Shown piece after piece: positions 9,072-17,753 of a stretch of 51,660 nucleotides of DNA (its first letter is position 1; each line of letters begins with the position of its first letter). This stretch comes from Tagaea sp. CACIAM 22H2. GTDB taxonomy: Bacteria; Pseudomonadota; Alphaproteobacteria; CACIAM-22H2. The stretch lies in the NCBI GenBank assembly GCA_014444615.1, contig PVXE01000031.1, forward strand, positions 1 through 51,660, read 5' to 3'. The notes under the pieces are model-generated. The model ran no database searches. It was not told where the DNA came from and saw nothing but the letters and a program-made list of their open reading frames with translations. The position numbers were made by a program, and so were the translations under genes.

Positions 9072-10055
9072 ATGACCTGCCATGCTGCACGTTCTAACGA
9101 TCCACTCCGCGTTCTCGTCGTCGGCGCTGGCGCTGTCGGCTGCTACTTCGGCGGGTTGCTCGCCGCCGCCGGAATCGACGTCACCTTCGTCGCACGCGGC
9201 GCGCAACGTGCCGCATTGGCGAGCAACGGCTTGACACTCGAAGGACCGCGCGGTCGGATTGTGACGCCGCCGCTCCGCGCCTACGGATCAGTTGCCGAAG
9301 CGCAATCGGCCGCGCCCGCGCAAATCGTTCTGCTCTGCGTCAAGACCTATGATGTGCCGAGCAGCGCAGCGGAGATCGCCGCCGCCGTTCCGGCAGATGC
9401 GATCGTTATAGCGCTACAAAACGGCGTCGACGCGGCCGCACGCTTCGCAAGCGTCGCTCGAGGAGGTCCCGCCTGCGTAGCTGGAATTGCTTATGTCTCC
9501 GCGGTCGTCGAGCGTCCCGGCCATATACGCTACACAAGCGACATGTCCGAACTCGTTTTCGGGAAGTATCCTGCGCACGCGGTGCAGGACGCGACGGCCC
9601 TGGTCGCCGCCGCCCGCACGGCGGGATTCGCGTGCCGGGTCGCCGAAGACATTCGCGCCGAACTTTGGGGAAAGTTCATACTTCTCGCTTGCAATGCGGC
9701 GCTCACGTGCTTGGCACGTGCACCGGCCGGTATCGTCTATCACCAGCCAGCTTTGGCGCGGCTCGCACGCCAGGCGATCGAGGAATGCGTGCTGATCGCA
9801 CGCGCCGAAGGAATCGCGATGCCCGACGATGCGGTCGATTCCGCTTTGGCGCGAGCGCGCGGCTTTCCGCCGGATATGTACGCCTCGATGTATCACGACC
9901 TGATTGCTGGCAAACCCCTCGAGATCGATCAATTGTCGGGCGAGATCGTTCGCCGCGCGGCGGCACATGGAATCGATGTGCCATTTCATTATATCGCGTC
10001 GGCTTGCTTGCGCGCTCAAACACCAAGCGCCAAGGACCGTCACGATGACGTCTAA
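9072..10055 (+). CDS. Ketopantoate reductase (ApbA/PanE) family protein
   Basis: NAD(P)H-dependent 2-oxoacid reductase family protein of 327 residues. The N-terminal Rossmann motif VVGAGAVGCYFGG lies near 16-28. LLCVKTYD near 85, ALQNGVD near 117 and ELWGKFILLACNAALTCL near 198 (with the family lysine) fit the PanE fold. ATG 9072 is chosen; ATG 9048 in the same frame is possible, and neither has a strong ribosome site. The gene ends inside the start of the next gene (11-nt overlap), and the partner is a class II aldolase. This suggests a dedicated catabolic pair rather than pantothenate synthesis; true panE genes rarely sit with such neighbours. Confidence 0.85.
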   Translation: MTCHAARSNDPLRVLVVGAGAVGCYFGGLLAAAGIDVTFVARGAQRAALASNGLTLEGPRGRIVTPPLRAYGSVAEAQSAAPAQIVLLCVKTYDVPSSAAEIAAAVPADAIVIALQNGVDAAARFASVARGGPACVAGIAYVSAVVERPGHIRYTSDMSELVFGKYPAHAVQDATALVAAARTAGFACRVAEDIRAELWGKFILLACNAALTCLARAPAGIVYHQPALARLARQAIEECVLIARAEGIAMPDDAVDSALARARGFPPDMYASMYHDLIAGKPLEIDQLSGEIVRRAAAHGIDVPFHYIASACLRAQTPSAKDRHDDV

Positions 10056-10794
10056 AGCCGTCGACGATCCCGAGCGCATCGCGCGGGTCGAACTCGCTTG
10101 CGCCTATCGGCTGTTCGCGGCGCTCGGTTGGCATGAACTGATCTATAACCATATTTCGCTTCGTGTACCGGGACGACACGATCGATTTTTGCTGAATCCA
10201 TTCGGCATGATGTATCGCGAAGTGACGGCTAGCTCACTGGTTGAAGTCGATATCGAAGGCCGCCGTATCGATCCCAGCGCGATGCCGATCAATCCGGCGG
10301 GATTCGTCGTGCACGCGGCCGTTCATCGCGCGCGCGCAGACGCCGTCTGCGTAATGCATACGCACACCACCGCTGGCATGGCCGTCGCCTGTCAACGCGA
10401 CGGGCTTCGAATGCTGAGCTTTCCGTCACTATTTTACGCGAACCGGATCGGCTATCACGACTTCGAAGGAATCACACTCGATACAGAGGAATGCACGCGG
10501 CTCGCCGCCAATCTCGGCTCGCACAACACGATGATCTTGCGCAATCACGGCCTGCTATCCTGCGGTGCCAGTGTCGCCGACGCCTTTGCGGAGCTCTATC
10601 ATTTGCAGAGAGCCTGCGAAGTTCAGATAGCGGCGCAATCAACGGGCGCTGAGCTTATTCTACCGCCGGATGCCATTGCACGAAAAGCCGCCGCTCAGTT
10701 CGACGCGACGGCCCGGCACGGCGAACAAAACCGGCTGTTATTCTCCGCGATGCGCCGCTGGATGGACTCGATCGACCCAAGCTATTCGCTGTGA
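10045..10794 (+). CDS. Class II aldolase/adducin family protein
   Basis: 249-residue zinc-dependent aldolase/epimerase-family protein (fuculose-phosphate aldolase / ribulose-phosphate epimerase / adducin head fold). YNHISLRVPG (about 34-43), NPFGMMYREVTASSL, VMHTHTTAGMAVA (about 109-121, metal histidines) and LRNHGLLSCG (about 168-177) are all present. Glutamate replacement in the H-x-H region cannot be judged. ATG 10045 lies inside the end of the preceding reductase gene, consistent with coupling. The substrate is unknown; decarboxylation or retro-aldol cleavage of a hydroxy acid processed by the neighbouring reductase is a guess. Confidence 0.88.
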   Translation: MTSKAVDDPERIARVELACAYRLFAALGWHELIYNHISLRVPGRHDRFLLNPFGMMYREVTASSLVEVDIEGRRIDPSAMPINPAGFVVHAAVHRARADAVCVMHTHTTAGMAVACQRDGLRMLSFPSLFYANRIGYHDFEGITLDTEECTRLAANLGSHNTMILRNHGLLSCGASVADAFAELYHLQRACEVQIAAQSTGAELILPPDAIARKAAAQFDATARHGEQNRLLFSAMRRWMDSIDPSYSL

Positions 10795-11105
10795 ATCTGT
10801 CTCGTACTGAAAGGTAGGGACGATCCCAATACGCGGCGAGTTGATACATACAATCCGATCAGAGCGATCATGCTCTGCCCAATTCACCGCTGCCGAAAGA
10901 TGCGAGTTTTCATCTCAATACTCTGACACTTCCAAGTCCCGTCGGAGAAGTCGCCCGAAAACGTCGTAACGAGAAAGGATCTATGCGCCATAGTTGGGTC
11001 CTTCTTGATAACTATGCGTGCTGACAATGAACGGATAGGGCTCGAACCTACGTCAAGCTGATTGGAAGTTAGCTGCGCTTTCGTGGGGCTAATCCATTAA
11101 CGCAA
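10795..11105. other. Intergenic region without a supported protein gene
   Basis: Between the convergent aldolase and SDR genes. No reading frame with family features is present. The segment 11028-11100 is tRNA-like on the minus strand (listed separately), and the terminator/repeat A unit starts at about 11103. The rest (10795-11027) shows nothing that I can name. Confidence 0.6.
11028..11100 (-). other. Degenerate tRNA-like segment
   Basis: On the minus strand this stretch is exactly 73 nt and can be cut as a cloverleaf. Acceptor strands TTAATGG and CCGTTCA pair at six of seven positions. The T arm is GTAGG-TTCGAGC-CCTAT. An anticodon-like loop CTTCCAA has T33 and would give TCC (Gly). The D arm pairs at only two of four positions and lacks the GG of the D loop; one anticodon-stem pair is mismatched; no CCA is encoded. 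It may be a decayed tRNA or coincidence. Confidence 0.2.
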
Positions 11106-11135
11106 AAGCCCACCGCTGGTTTCCCAGGGGGGCTT
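11106..11135. terminator. Hairpin terminator, family copy 1
   Basis: AAGCCCACC (11106-11114) pairs with GGGGGGCTT (11127-11135) with one A/G mismatch. An inner CTGG/CCAG helix closes a TTTC loop. It matches the hairpins at 30862-30894 and 46456-46488. On the minus strand it is followed by TTTT, so it may work in both directions between the convergent genes. Confidence 0.6.
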
Positions 11136-11199
11136 CTTCGTCTCTCGAATAGTGGTCGGAGCTGCGGGATTCGCATCCTGAGCGGTACCGCCGCGAACC

Positions 11200-11285
11200 C
11201 AGTCCCCCAGACCGTGAAGAATTCAATTATTTCAATATTGTTTTCCACAATATCGAAGCAATTTGAGGCCTTTCGTGGAAAATGA
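11200..11285. repeat. Dispersed repeat A, copy 1
   Basis: Aligns without gaps to 37902-37987 and 46551-46636 (86 nt each). The last 55 nt share 40 of 55 bases with the 46.5-kb copy, and most differences are transitions. TTTTCCAC (11241-11248) pairs with GTGGAAAA (11275-11282), extended by G-T pairs to 11238/11285. Similarity to the 46.5-kb copy continues leftwards to the terminator at 11106, including a GGATTCG...ATCC segment and a CGCGAACCCAGTCCCCCAG block. Function unknown; it could be a structured RNA or a mobile palindromic element. Confidence 0.7.
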
Positions 11286-11339
11286 ATGCTTGCAAGGCGA
11301 AGTCAAGAAAGCGCCGACGCCATAACACGCTCGCGTCCG

Positions 11340-12113
11340 TTAAACAGGGCGGCGGTCGCTCCACATCGACGTGTAAGGGCCAGCCCCTTGCTCGCCGCCG
11401 TCGATCGCCAGGATCTGCCCGGTCGTCTGGCCGGAGTTCTCCCCGCAGAGATAGACGATCGCTGCCGCGACTTCTTCGGGCGTCGCCAAACGCGCGGTCG
11501 GGATCGAGCGCGCCCGTGCGCGAATCGATGCGTCACCTTTGCGCGCGACATAGGCTTCGGTCGTCACCGCCCCCGGCGCCACGGCGTTGACGGTAACGCC
11601 CTTCGGCCCCAGCTCGCTTGCCATCGCGCGGGTTAGCGCGATCACCGCCGCCTTGGATACGGCATAAGGGATCACGCCCAGCGGCCCGCCAAGCCCCGCG
11701 AGCGACGCCACATTGACGATCCGCCCCCAGCCGCGCGCGACCATCGCGGGCGCCACGGCGACGCTCAATCGCGCAACGGAATGGAGATTGCCGTCGAGCG
11801 AGGCGCGGATTTTCGCCGGCAGATCGGGGCCGATCCCGCCCGCATTGCCGATATCGCCCGCGTTGTTGATCAGGATATCGATCGCGAACCCGGCCTTGTC
11901 GAGTTCGGCTAAGCCGGCGGCGGCGCTCGCCTCGTCGGTCGCATCCATGCGCAAGGCACGCACGCGCTTTCCGCCACCGAGCTTGGCGGCCGCTTCGTCG
12001 AGCTTCGCTTGGCGACGGCCGCAAATTGCGACCGCGTTCCCGGCGTCGAGCAGCATCTTGGCGGTCGCGAAGCCGATCCCCTCGCTGCCGCCGGTCACAA
12101 GCGCGCTTCTCAC
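11340..12113 (-). CDS. SDR family oxidoreductase
   Basis: 257-residue short-chain dehydrogenase. LVTGGSEGIGFATA near 5-18 is the cofactor motif. NNAGDIGNAGG lies near 88, NVASLAG near 137 and YAVSKAAVIALTRAMASE near 153-170, which holds the catalytic Tyr and Lys. VNAVAPGAV follows. The start is the GTG at 12113, whose GTGA overlaps the stop of the Gfo/Idh/MocA gene. The longer frame into that gene looks like a shadow. It is the last gene of a minus-strand sugar operon; oxidation of a sugar or sugar acid is likely but the substrate is unknown. Confidence 0.87.
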   Translation of the reverse strand: MRSALVTGGSEGIGFATAKMLLDAGNAVAICGRRQAKLDEAAAKLGGGKRVRALRMDATDEASAAAGLAELDKAGFAIDILINNAGDIGNAGGIGPDLPAKIRASLDGNLHSVARLSVAVAPAMVARGWGRIVNVASLAGLGGPLGVIPYAVSKAAVIALTRAMASELGPKGVTVNAVAPGAVTTEAYVARKGDASIRARARSIPTARLATPEEVAAAIVYLCGENSGQTTGQILAIDGGEQGAGPYTSMWSDRRPV

Positions 12114-13159
12114 GCCGCCACCTTCTCGCGTTTGCCGCTGGCGAGCGAACGATAGGCGGCGTCGAGCGCGCGCATGTCGCGCAAGCCCGATTCGGCCGGC
12201 ACGTCCGGTGCCGTGCCATCGAGGATCGCATCGACGAAGCGCCGATGCTGGTTGTAGGGGTTTTTCCAATCGCCCATCGCGGGCGGCAACAATTCGGACA
12301 CAACCAGCCGCTTTCCCGGCTCGCGATATTTGATCGTCTCGCCGTCGAACGCTTTGGTGCCGCGGATCGTAAACGTCGCGTTATCGACGTAGCTTACGAA
12401 CCCGTCGCTGCCGTGGACCGACATCTGCTCGCCTTTCACGCACCATGACGCCCCGATCACGCCGCGCGCGCCGTTCGCGAAGCGCACCAGCGCGGTCATC
12501 AAATCCTCGCCCTCGATATGATCGCACATCAAATTGCCGCCATCGGCGGCGGCCTCGACGATATCCGAACCCAGCAGCCATTGCCCAAGATTGAGGTAAT
12601 GCGTGGCGAGCATGGTGAAGCACCCGCCGCCGGTCGCGGCCTTGCTGCCGCGCCAGAAATTCGCCGGCGTGTTCGCCCAGACATGGCCCATGCCGTTGGC
12701 GAGCTTCGCCTCATAGCCGCCGATGCGGCCCAAAGTGCCGCTTTCGATCATCCGCTTGATGTCGCGCATCAGCGGATGGTCGAGCGTGTTCATATACATC
12801 GCGAGCTTGCGCTTGGCTTTGCGCGACGCGGCGACGAGGTCTTGCGCCTCGCGTACGTCCAGCGTCATCGGCTTTTGCAGCAGAACGTGTTTGCCGGACG
12901 CGAGGGCCGCCAGCGTTTGCGCGTGATGGAGATTGTTGGGCGTGGAGATCACGATGGCGTCGACGTCCTTCGCGATCAACGCGTCGGCGCTGGGCGCCAC
13001 TTCGCAGCCGAAACGCACGCGCAATTCCTCGGCCGGTGCCGCGACCGTGTCGTAAACGGCGACGAGCTTGCTGCGCGGATATTCGCCGTAGAGCGATGCG
13101 TATTTCGACGCGACGCCGCCCACACCCAGCAGGCCGACGCGCAAGACCGTGTCCACCAT
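12110..13159 (-). CDS. Gfo/Idh/MocA family oxidoreductase
   Basis: 349-residue NAD(P)-dependent sugar or inositol dehydrogenase-like enzyme. The N-terminal GLLGVGGVASKYASL is the Rossmann motif (near 9-23). VVISTPNNLHHAQTLAALASG is replaced here by DAIVISTPNNLHHAQ near 68-82. The C-terminal domain contains GGGCFTMLATHYLNLGQWL near 177-195, which carries the usual histidine. The family's EKP motif reads QKP (LLQKPMTLD near 95), so the conserved acidic residue is missing, a notable departure. It starts 2 nt after the FAD oxidoreductase stop and overlaps the SDR. The substrate is probably a sugar derivative taken up by the adjacent ABC system. Confidence 0.88.
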   Translation of the reverse strand: MVDTVLRVGLLGVGGVASKYASLYGEYPRSKLVAVYDTVAAPAEELRVRFGCEVAPSADALIAKDVDAIVISTPNNLHHAQTLAALASGKHVLLQKPMTLDVREAQDLVAASRKAKRKLAMYMNTLDHPLMRDIKRMIESGTLGRIGGYEAKLANGMGHVWANTPANFWRGSKAATGGGCFTMLATHYLNLGQWLLGSDIVEAAADGGNLMCDHIEGEDLMTALVRFANGARGVIGASWCVKGEQMSVHGSDGFVSYVDNATFTIRGTKAFDGETIKYREPGKRLVVSELLPPAMGDWKNPYNQHRRFVDAILDGTAPDVPAESGLRDMRALDAAYRSLASGKREKVAA

Positions 13160-13161
13160 GG

Positions 13162-14538
13162 TTAGCGGACCGCCGAGACCGGCTTGTTCTCCATCTTATC
13201 GCCAACGCGGAGAATCTTTTCGGCCCGTTCGAGGATAATGGCGCCACGATCGAGCAAGCGATTTTGCAGATTGGTGATACCGACCGCGCGCACGTCGCCG
13301 CCATTGGCGAGCGCCATCGCGGTTGCCGTGCCCGCCGCCTGCCCCATGCCCATACACGTGACGGTCACGCGGCTCGACGCCAGTGCCACGCTGTCCGCCG
13401 AGTGGCAACGCCCCGCGACCATCAGATTCGACAAGCCCTTCGGGCATAGCGTCCCGAAGGCGATGTCGTAAGGCCGCACGACCGTGTGCATGTGATAGCC
13501 GGATTGATGCTTGGGATGGCGGTCGAGATACCATGCCCCCAGCGCCACCACGTCGCTTTGCGGACGCTCTTCCTCCACATCCGACGCGGTCAGGATTTTG
13601 TCGCCGACGATGCGGCGCGTCTCGCGCACGCCCGCGAACGGGCCGGTACTGGCGAGATAGGCGTCGGCGAAAGCCGGCACTTCGCGCTTGAACGCGTCGA
13701 ACATCGTCTTGGCGTCCAAGCGGCCCTGGATTTCCGCGCGCGTCAGATCGTTCTGGTCGATGCCCGAGCCGGGTGCGCGGCACGCATTGACGTAAACATG
13801 CGTGTCGTCCTCCAGCCGCCCGATCCATGGGCCGCCATAGACCTGTAATTCGCCGCGCGCATGCGCTTTGGCGACGGCGGCACTCGCCTGGTCGCGGGTG
13901 TTCGCATCGACCTTCACGTTGCCCATGCAGAAATGCAGGCTCATCGGCTGCATCTCGTCGGAAATGTCGAACGCCGCACCGGCATAGGCGGCCGCATCGG
14001 CGTCGCCCGTCGCATCGACGATCGTCTTGGCGTGGATGATGCCTAGCCCCGCCTTGGTCGCGACGATCACGGCTTCGGCGCGGTCGCCGTTGCGGATCAC
14101 GTCGCAGACGCGGGTGTAGTACAGGACCTTGACGCCGGCTTCGCGGAACATGCGGTCGGCTTGGCGTTTGAAGGCTTCGATGCCGAAGCGGATTTTGCCT
14201 TTGTCCGGCGTCTCCTTCATCTCGCGCAATTCGTTGCTGGGGCTGAAGGCGACATCCATCGCGTCCTCGCGGCCCGCCGCCGCGCGCGCGAACTCGGCGA
14301 CCACGCCGCCGACGACCGGCAAGCCGCTGCGCAGATCGACCCAGCCGTCGAACGACGCGCCGATTACGCCGGTGATGTAGCCGCCCGCGAAGCCGCGATC
14401 CTCGACCACCATCACCGAAGCCCCTTCGCGCGCCGCCGCGATCGCCGCGACCGTGCCCGCACAGCCCGCCCCGCAAACCAACACGTCCACGCGCGCGATC
14501 ACGTCCAGCGACCGCTCGAATTTATAGCCCGACGCCAT
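13162..14538 (-). CDS. FAD-dependent oxidoreductase (FAD_oxidored type)
   Basis: 458-residue flavoprotein. The dinucleotide motif is VLVCGAGCAGTVAAIAAARE near 19-38, followed by EDRGFAGGYITG. VDATGDADAAAYAGA near 191-205 and NLMVAGRCHSADSVALASSR near 384-403 are the typical ATG and C-terminal FAD-contact segments of this fumarate-reductase-like class. No signal peptide is seen. Close family members occur in carbohydrate operons beside ABC transporters, where they may oxidise sugars or glycoside hydroxyls. Here the gene follows MalG by 15 nt and precedes the Gfo/Idh/MocA gene. The specific substrate is unknown. Confidence 0.85.
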   Translation of the reverse strand: MASGYKFERSLDVIARVDVLVCGAGCAGTVAAIAAAREGASVMVVEDRGFAGGYITGVIGASFDGWVDLRSGLPVVGGVVAEFARAAAGREDAMDVAFSPSNELREMKETPDKGKIRFGIEAFKRQADRMFREAGVKVLYYTRVCDVIRNGDRAEAVIVATKAGLGIIHAKTIVDATGDADAAAYAGAAFDISDEMQPMSLHFCMGNVKVDANTRDQASAAVAKAHARGELQVYGGPWIGRLEDDTHVYVNACRAPGSGIDQNDLTRAEIQGRLDAKTMFDAFKREVPAFADAYLASTGPFAGVRETRRIVGDKILTASDVEEERPQSDVVALGAWYLDRHPKHQSGYHMHTVVRPYDIAFGTLCPKGLSNLMVAGRCHSADSVALASSRVTVTCMGMGQAAGTATAMALANGGDVRAVGITNLQNRLLDRGAIILERAEKILRVGDKMENKPVSAVR

Positions 14539-14553
14539 GATGCGTTCCCCCGC

Positions 14554-15408
14554 TTATCCTTTGATTCCCGATGCCGTGACGCCGCGCACGAAGTAGCGCT
14601 GCGCCACGATGAAGACCGCGACGACCGGCAGGATCATCGTGACCGTCGCCGCCATCACCAGATGCCAATTGCTCGCCACGTCGTCGCCGCTGATCAGGCT
14701 GTAGAGGCCCATCGGCAGCGTGTACATCTTAGAATCGTTCAAATAGAGCAGCGGCGACATGAAGTCGCTCCAGCTTTGCTCGAACGCCAACACCGCGACG
14801 ACCGCCACAACGGGTTTGGACAGCGGCATGACGATCCGCCACCAAATCTGCAATTCGTTGGCGCCGTCGATGCGCGCGGCCTCCATCAGCGATTTGGGCA
14901 TTCCCAGGAAGAACTGATGGAACAGGAAGATGAAGAAGGCGTGCGTGCCGAAGAACGACGGCGCGATCAGCGGGTACCACGTGTTGATCCAATCGAGTTC
15001 CTTGAAAATCAGGAACAGTGGGATCATGCGCACCGCGAACGGGAACATCATTGTCGCGATCATCAGCAGAAACATGATCCGCCGCCCGGGAAAGCGCAGC
15101 TGCGCGAAGCCATAAGCGATGAAGGCGCTCGACAGCACATCGCCCGCGACCGACGCGATCGCGACGACGATGCTGTTGAATACATAGCGCGCGAAGGGAA
15201 AACTCTCGAACAGGACGAGCTTGTAATTCTCCCACGCCAGCGGCCAGGGGAAGATGCGCGTCGCGTCGTAGACTTGCGGCTGCGTCTTCAACGACGTCGT
15301 GCCGAGCAGCACGACCGGCAGCAGCCAGATCGCCGACAGGCCGAACAACACGATGTAACGGCCTATATGCGGCCGCCAGGGCTCGTACGCCGCTTCAGAC
15401 GCGGTCAT
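14554..15408 (-). CDS. Sugar ABC transporter permease, MalG type
   Basis: 284-residue inner-membrane protein with about six hydrophobic segments. The coupling motif MEAARIDGANELQIW lies near 179-193, followed by RIVMPLSKPVVAVV. FPFAVRMIPLFLIF near 118 and the C-terminal YFVRGVTASGIKG are hallmarks of the MalG/CUT1 family. The ATG at 15408 overlaps the restored end of the disrupted MalF gene by 14 nt, which itself supports the restored frame. It pairs with MalF and the binding protein at 16368-17696. No ATPase is encoded in the cluster. Confidence 0.9.
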   Translation of the reverse strand: MTASEAAYEPWRPHIGRYIVLFGLSAIWLLPVVLLGTTSLKTQPQVYDATRIFPWPLAWENYKLVLFESFPFARYVFNSIVVAIASVAGDVLSSAFIAYGFAQLRFPGRRIMFLLMIATMMFPFAVRMIPLFLIFKELDWINTWYPLIAPSFFGTHAFFIFLFHQFFLGMPKSLMEAARIDGANELQIWWRIVMPLSKPVVAVVAVLAFEQSWSDFMSPLLYLNDSKMYTLPMGLYSLISGDDVASNWHLVMAATVTMILPVVAVFIVAQRYFVRGVTASGIKG

Positions 15409-16311
15409 AGGTCACCCATTTGTCCGACGTTTTCATGATCAGCGCCGTCAGCGCCAGGATCGCGAGCACGAGGATCGCCGCCATCGCCGAGGCATAGCCC
15501 ATTTCGATGTATTCGACCCCGGCGCCGGTAGAGATAGACGACATAGATCAAGGTTTCGTTGGCCGGTCCGCCGCGCGTCAATGATGAATACTGCTGCGAA
15601 GGCCTGGAACGACTGGATCACGCCGATGATCAGGTTGAAATAGATCGTCGGCGTCATCATCGGCAGCGTCACATGGCGCATACGCTGGATCGGGCCGCAG
15701 CCGTCGATCTCGGCAGCCTCGTAAAGATCGCGCGGAATTTCCTGCAAGCCGGCCAGGAAGATCATCATCGTATGGCCGACCTGCCAAACGCTGAGCGCCA
15801 CGATGGCGTAAAGCGCGAAATCTGGATCGCGCAGCCAATTGGGTGGCGACCAGCCGGTCACTTCGCGGATCAAAGGGTTGAGGAAGCCGAGCTGCGGGTT
15901 GAGGAACCACAGCCACAGCACTGATGCTGCGACCAACGGCACGACCGACGGCAGATACAGCGAGACGCGGAATAACGACATGAAGCGCAAGCGCGCGTTG
16001 ATCAGCATCGCGAAAGCAAGACCGACGACGATCACCAGGGGCACGCGCACCATCGAATATTCGAGCGTGACCCAGAGCGATTTGATGTAGAGCCGGTCGG
16101 AGGTAAACAGGCGCTCGTAATTCTCCCACCCGATCCACATCGGCGCCTGGACGACGTTGTATTCAGTGAAGGAGAGATAGAGCGAGGCGATCATCGGCCC
16201 CGCCGAGAAGACCACGAACCCGAAGATCCATGGCGATACAAACAACAAGCCCCACAAGGCTTCGCGCCCGCGGTTCGTCATAGTCAGGCGGCTATGCGTG
16301 CTGGAATTCAT
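15395..16311 (-). pseudogene. Sugar ABC transporter permease, MalF type, with two frameshifts
   Basis: CUT1 permease. The N-terminal frame from ATG 16311 is good through SLYLSFTEYNV, YLPSVVPLVAASVLW and the coupling motif YEAAEIDGCGPIQRM up to AAVFII. There the frame leaves the family pattern. Skipping one base near 15577-15580 gives TRGGPANETLIYVVYLYR, the canonical TxGGP segment. Skipping another near 15518-15527 gives AGVEYIEMGYASAMAAIL and a normal end at 15395. With both single bases removed the gene is exactly 304 codons plus stop. Without them the protein ends aberrantly at about 15448 and lacks the last membrane helices. It is either a pseudogene or has two local sequence errors; the start could also be ATG 16281. 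Confidence 0.85.
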
Positions 16312-16323
16312 ATGCCGGCGAAC

Positions 16324-16354
16324 GGCCGGCGCCCCTTTCACGGGAGCGCCGGCC
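16324..16354 (-). promoter_or_regulatory. Stem-loop between binding-protein and MalF genes
   Basis: GGCCGGCGC (16324-16332) and GCGCCGGCC (16346-16354) form a perfect 9-bp GC stem with a 13-nt loop in the spacer after the binding-protein stop codon. Such hairpins between malE-like and malF-like genes commonly stabilise the upstream mRNA or attenuate the downstream genes, so that the binding protein is made in excess. No U-tract follows, so it is not a simple terminator. Confidence 0.65.
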
Positions 16355-16367
16355 TTACCTTTTGAAC

Positions 16368-17696
16368 TCAGTTCGTCTGACGCGCGAGCAAGCGGCGCAC
16401 GTCGTCCGCCGCCGCCTTGATAGCCGCTTCCGGTGTGGCTTGGCCCAGCAGCGCCGATTCCGACATCTGCTGCAAGCGCGCGTGAATCTGCGACCACACG
16501 CCGGGGGCGGCATGGCCCTCGACAAGTTCGGCGTTCTGCACGAACGCCGAAGCGACCGTCGGCGGCAGATCGACCTTGCAGTTGCGCAACGCCGTGTCCG
16601 CCCTCTTCTGCTGGCGGAAGAACTCGCAGGCCCCCGCATCTTCCATGGCGATGAACTTCAAGAGTTTCCATGCCGCTTCGGGGTTCTTTGCCTTGGCCGG
16701 AATGCCGTAACCCGGCACGCCGTAGCCGATGTACCGCTGCTTGGCGTCCGGGTTGGCCGCGTTCATCGGCGAAACGAAGACGCCGACCTTGTCGAGCATA
16801 TGCGGTGCGTCGTTGGCCATGATGTTGTAGAGGAACGGGCCATCATGGATCATCGCCATCTTGCCGGTATAGAAGCTGGTGCGCAGATCCTTCCAGGTCG
16901 AGCCGAACTGGCGCAGCACGTTGCCCCAACCGCCGGCGGTACGGTCGGAGAAGCCCGCCATCCATTTCAGCGTATCGACGCCTTGGGGCGAGTCAAACGC
17001 GACGCTGCGCCCGTCGGGCGACAGGATCGAGCCGCCGTTGCGCGACATCCACTCGACGAACGGATTTTCCGAACCTGTCCCCATCGAGCAATTGAGGCAA
17101 GCGTTGAAGCCGAGTTGATCGATCGTCGTGCCGGTGCGCTTTGTCGTCTTCGCGGCGGCCTCTTCCAATTCCGCCCAAGTGCGGATCGGCTTCTCCGGAT
17201 CGAGCCCGGCTTGGCGGAACAGATCCTTATTATACCAAACGAGCATCGACGTCGCGACTTTGAACGGGAACTGCAGAAGCTTTCCGTTCACGCGCGAGCC
17301 TTCGATCGAGCTTGGGAAAAATGTGACGTTGAGGTCGATCTTGTCGCGCGCGACGAGTTCGTCGAGCGGCATGAAGGCGCCGAGCGAGCCCCAGCGCGAG
17401 AAATCACCCGCCTGGGTCATGTAGAGATCGGGTACGGCGCCGGAGGCGATACCGGTCAAAAAACGCTGTGCGGTCGTGTCACTGCTCAGCGTCAGACTTT
17501 CGACCTTGATATCCGGATTGCGGCGCTCGAACTCGTCGAGCACGGCGCGCAATTGTGGACGGCGGCTGCCGTCCCAGCCGTTCCAGAATGTAATCGTCGT
17601 TTGCGCGGCCGCGTCGGTGATCGGCAAACAAACCGCCAATGCGGCGGCGGCCGCGAGTGTCGCGCGGCGCGTCATCGAGCCCTTTTTGCTGGTCAT
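16368..17696 (-). CDS. Sugar ABC transporter substrate-binding protein
   Basis: Extracellular solute-binding protein family 1 (UgpB/MalE-like), 442 residues. The start is ATG 17696, with GGGAGG about nine bases upstream; a longer frame begins 7 codons earlier. A twin-basic signal peptide (TRRATLAAAAALAVCLP, cleavage after DAAA-Q) indicates periplasmic export. ITFWNGWDGSRRPQL near 36-50 is the standard N-lobe start, and FPFKVATSMLVWYNKDLF near 143 is the typical hinge segment. Unusually it contains a cysteine pair in ACLNCSMG near 204-211. It is the first gene after the GntR regulator and is followed by a hairpin and the permeases. The ligand is probably a sugar or sugar acid. Confidence 0.92.
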   Translation of the reverse strand: MTSKKGSMTRRATLAAAAALAVCLPITDAAAQTTITFWNGWDGSRRPQLRAVLDEFERRNPDIKVESLTLSSDTTAQRFLTGIASGAVPDLYMTQAGDFSRWGSLGAFMPLDELVARDKIDLNVTFFPSSIEGSRVNGKLLQFPFKVATSMLVWYNKDLFRQAGLDPEKPIRTWAELEEAAAKTTKRTGTTIDQLGFNACLNCSMGTGSENPFVEWMSRNGGSILSPDGRSVAFDSPQGVDTLKWMAGFSDRTAGGWGNVLRQFGSTWKDLRTSFYTGKMAMIHDGPFLYNIMANDAPHMLDKVGVFVSPMNAANPDAKQRYIGYGVPGYGIPAKAKNPEAAWKLLKFIAMEDAGACEFFRQQKRADTALRNCKVDLPPTVASAFVQNAELVEGHAAPGVWSQIHARLQQMSESALLGQATPEAAIKAAADDVRRLLARQTN

Positions 17697-17753
17697 CCCA
17701 CTATCCTCCCTTTTCATTCTTTGGTTGTTCAGAGCCTGGTCATCGCGACCGGG

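Noticed and set aside
8115..9206. LysR start at the far upstream codon 9206
   Set aside because: The extra 73 residues have no conservation-like features, overlap the divergent gene's promoter and start, and the canonical MELRQIRYF start with a ribosome site is at 8987.
9072..10055. Naming the reductase panE
   Set aside because: Family motifs are present but the neighbour is a class II aldolase and pantothenate genes are absent, so the specific function is not supported.
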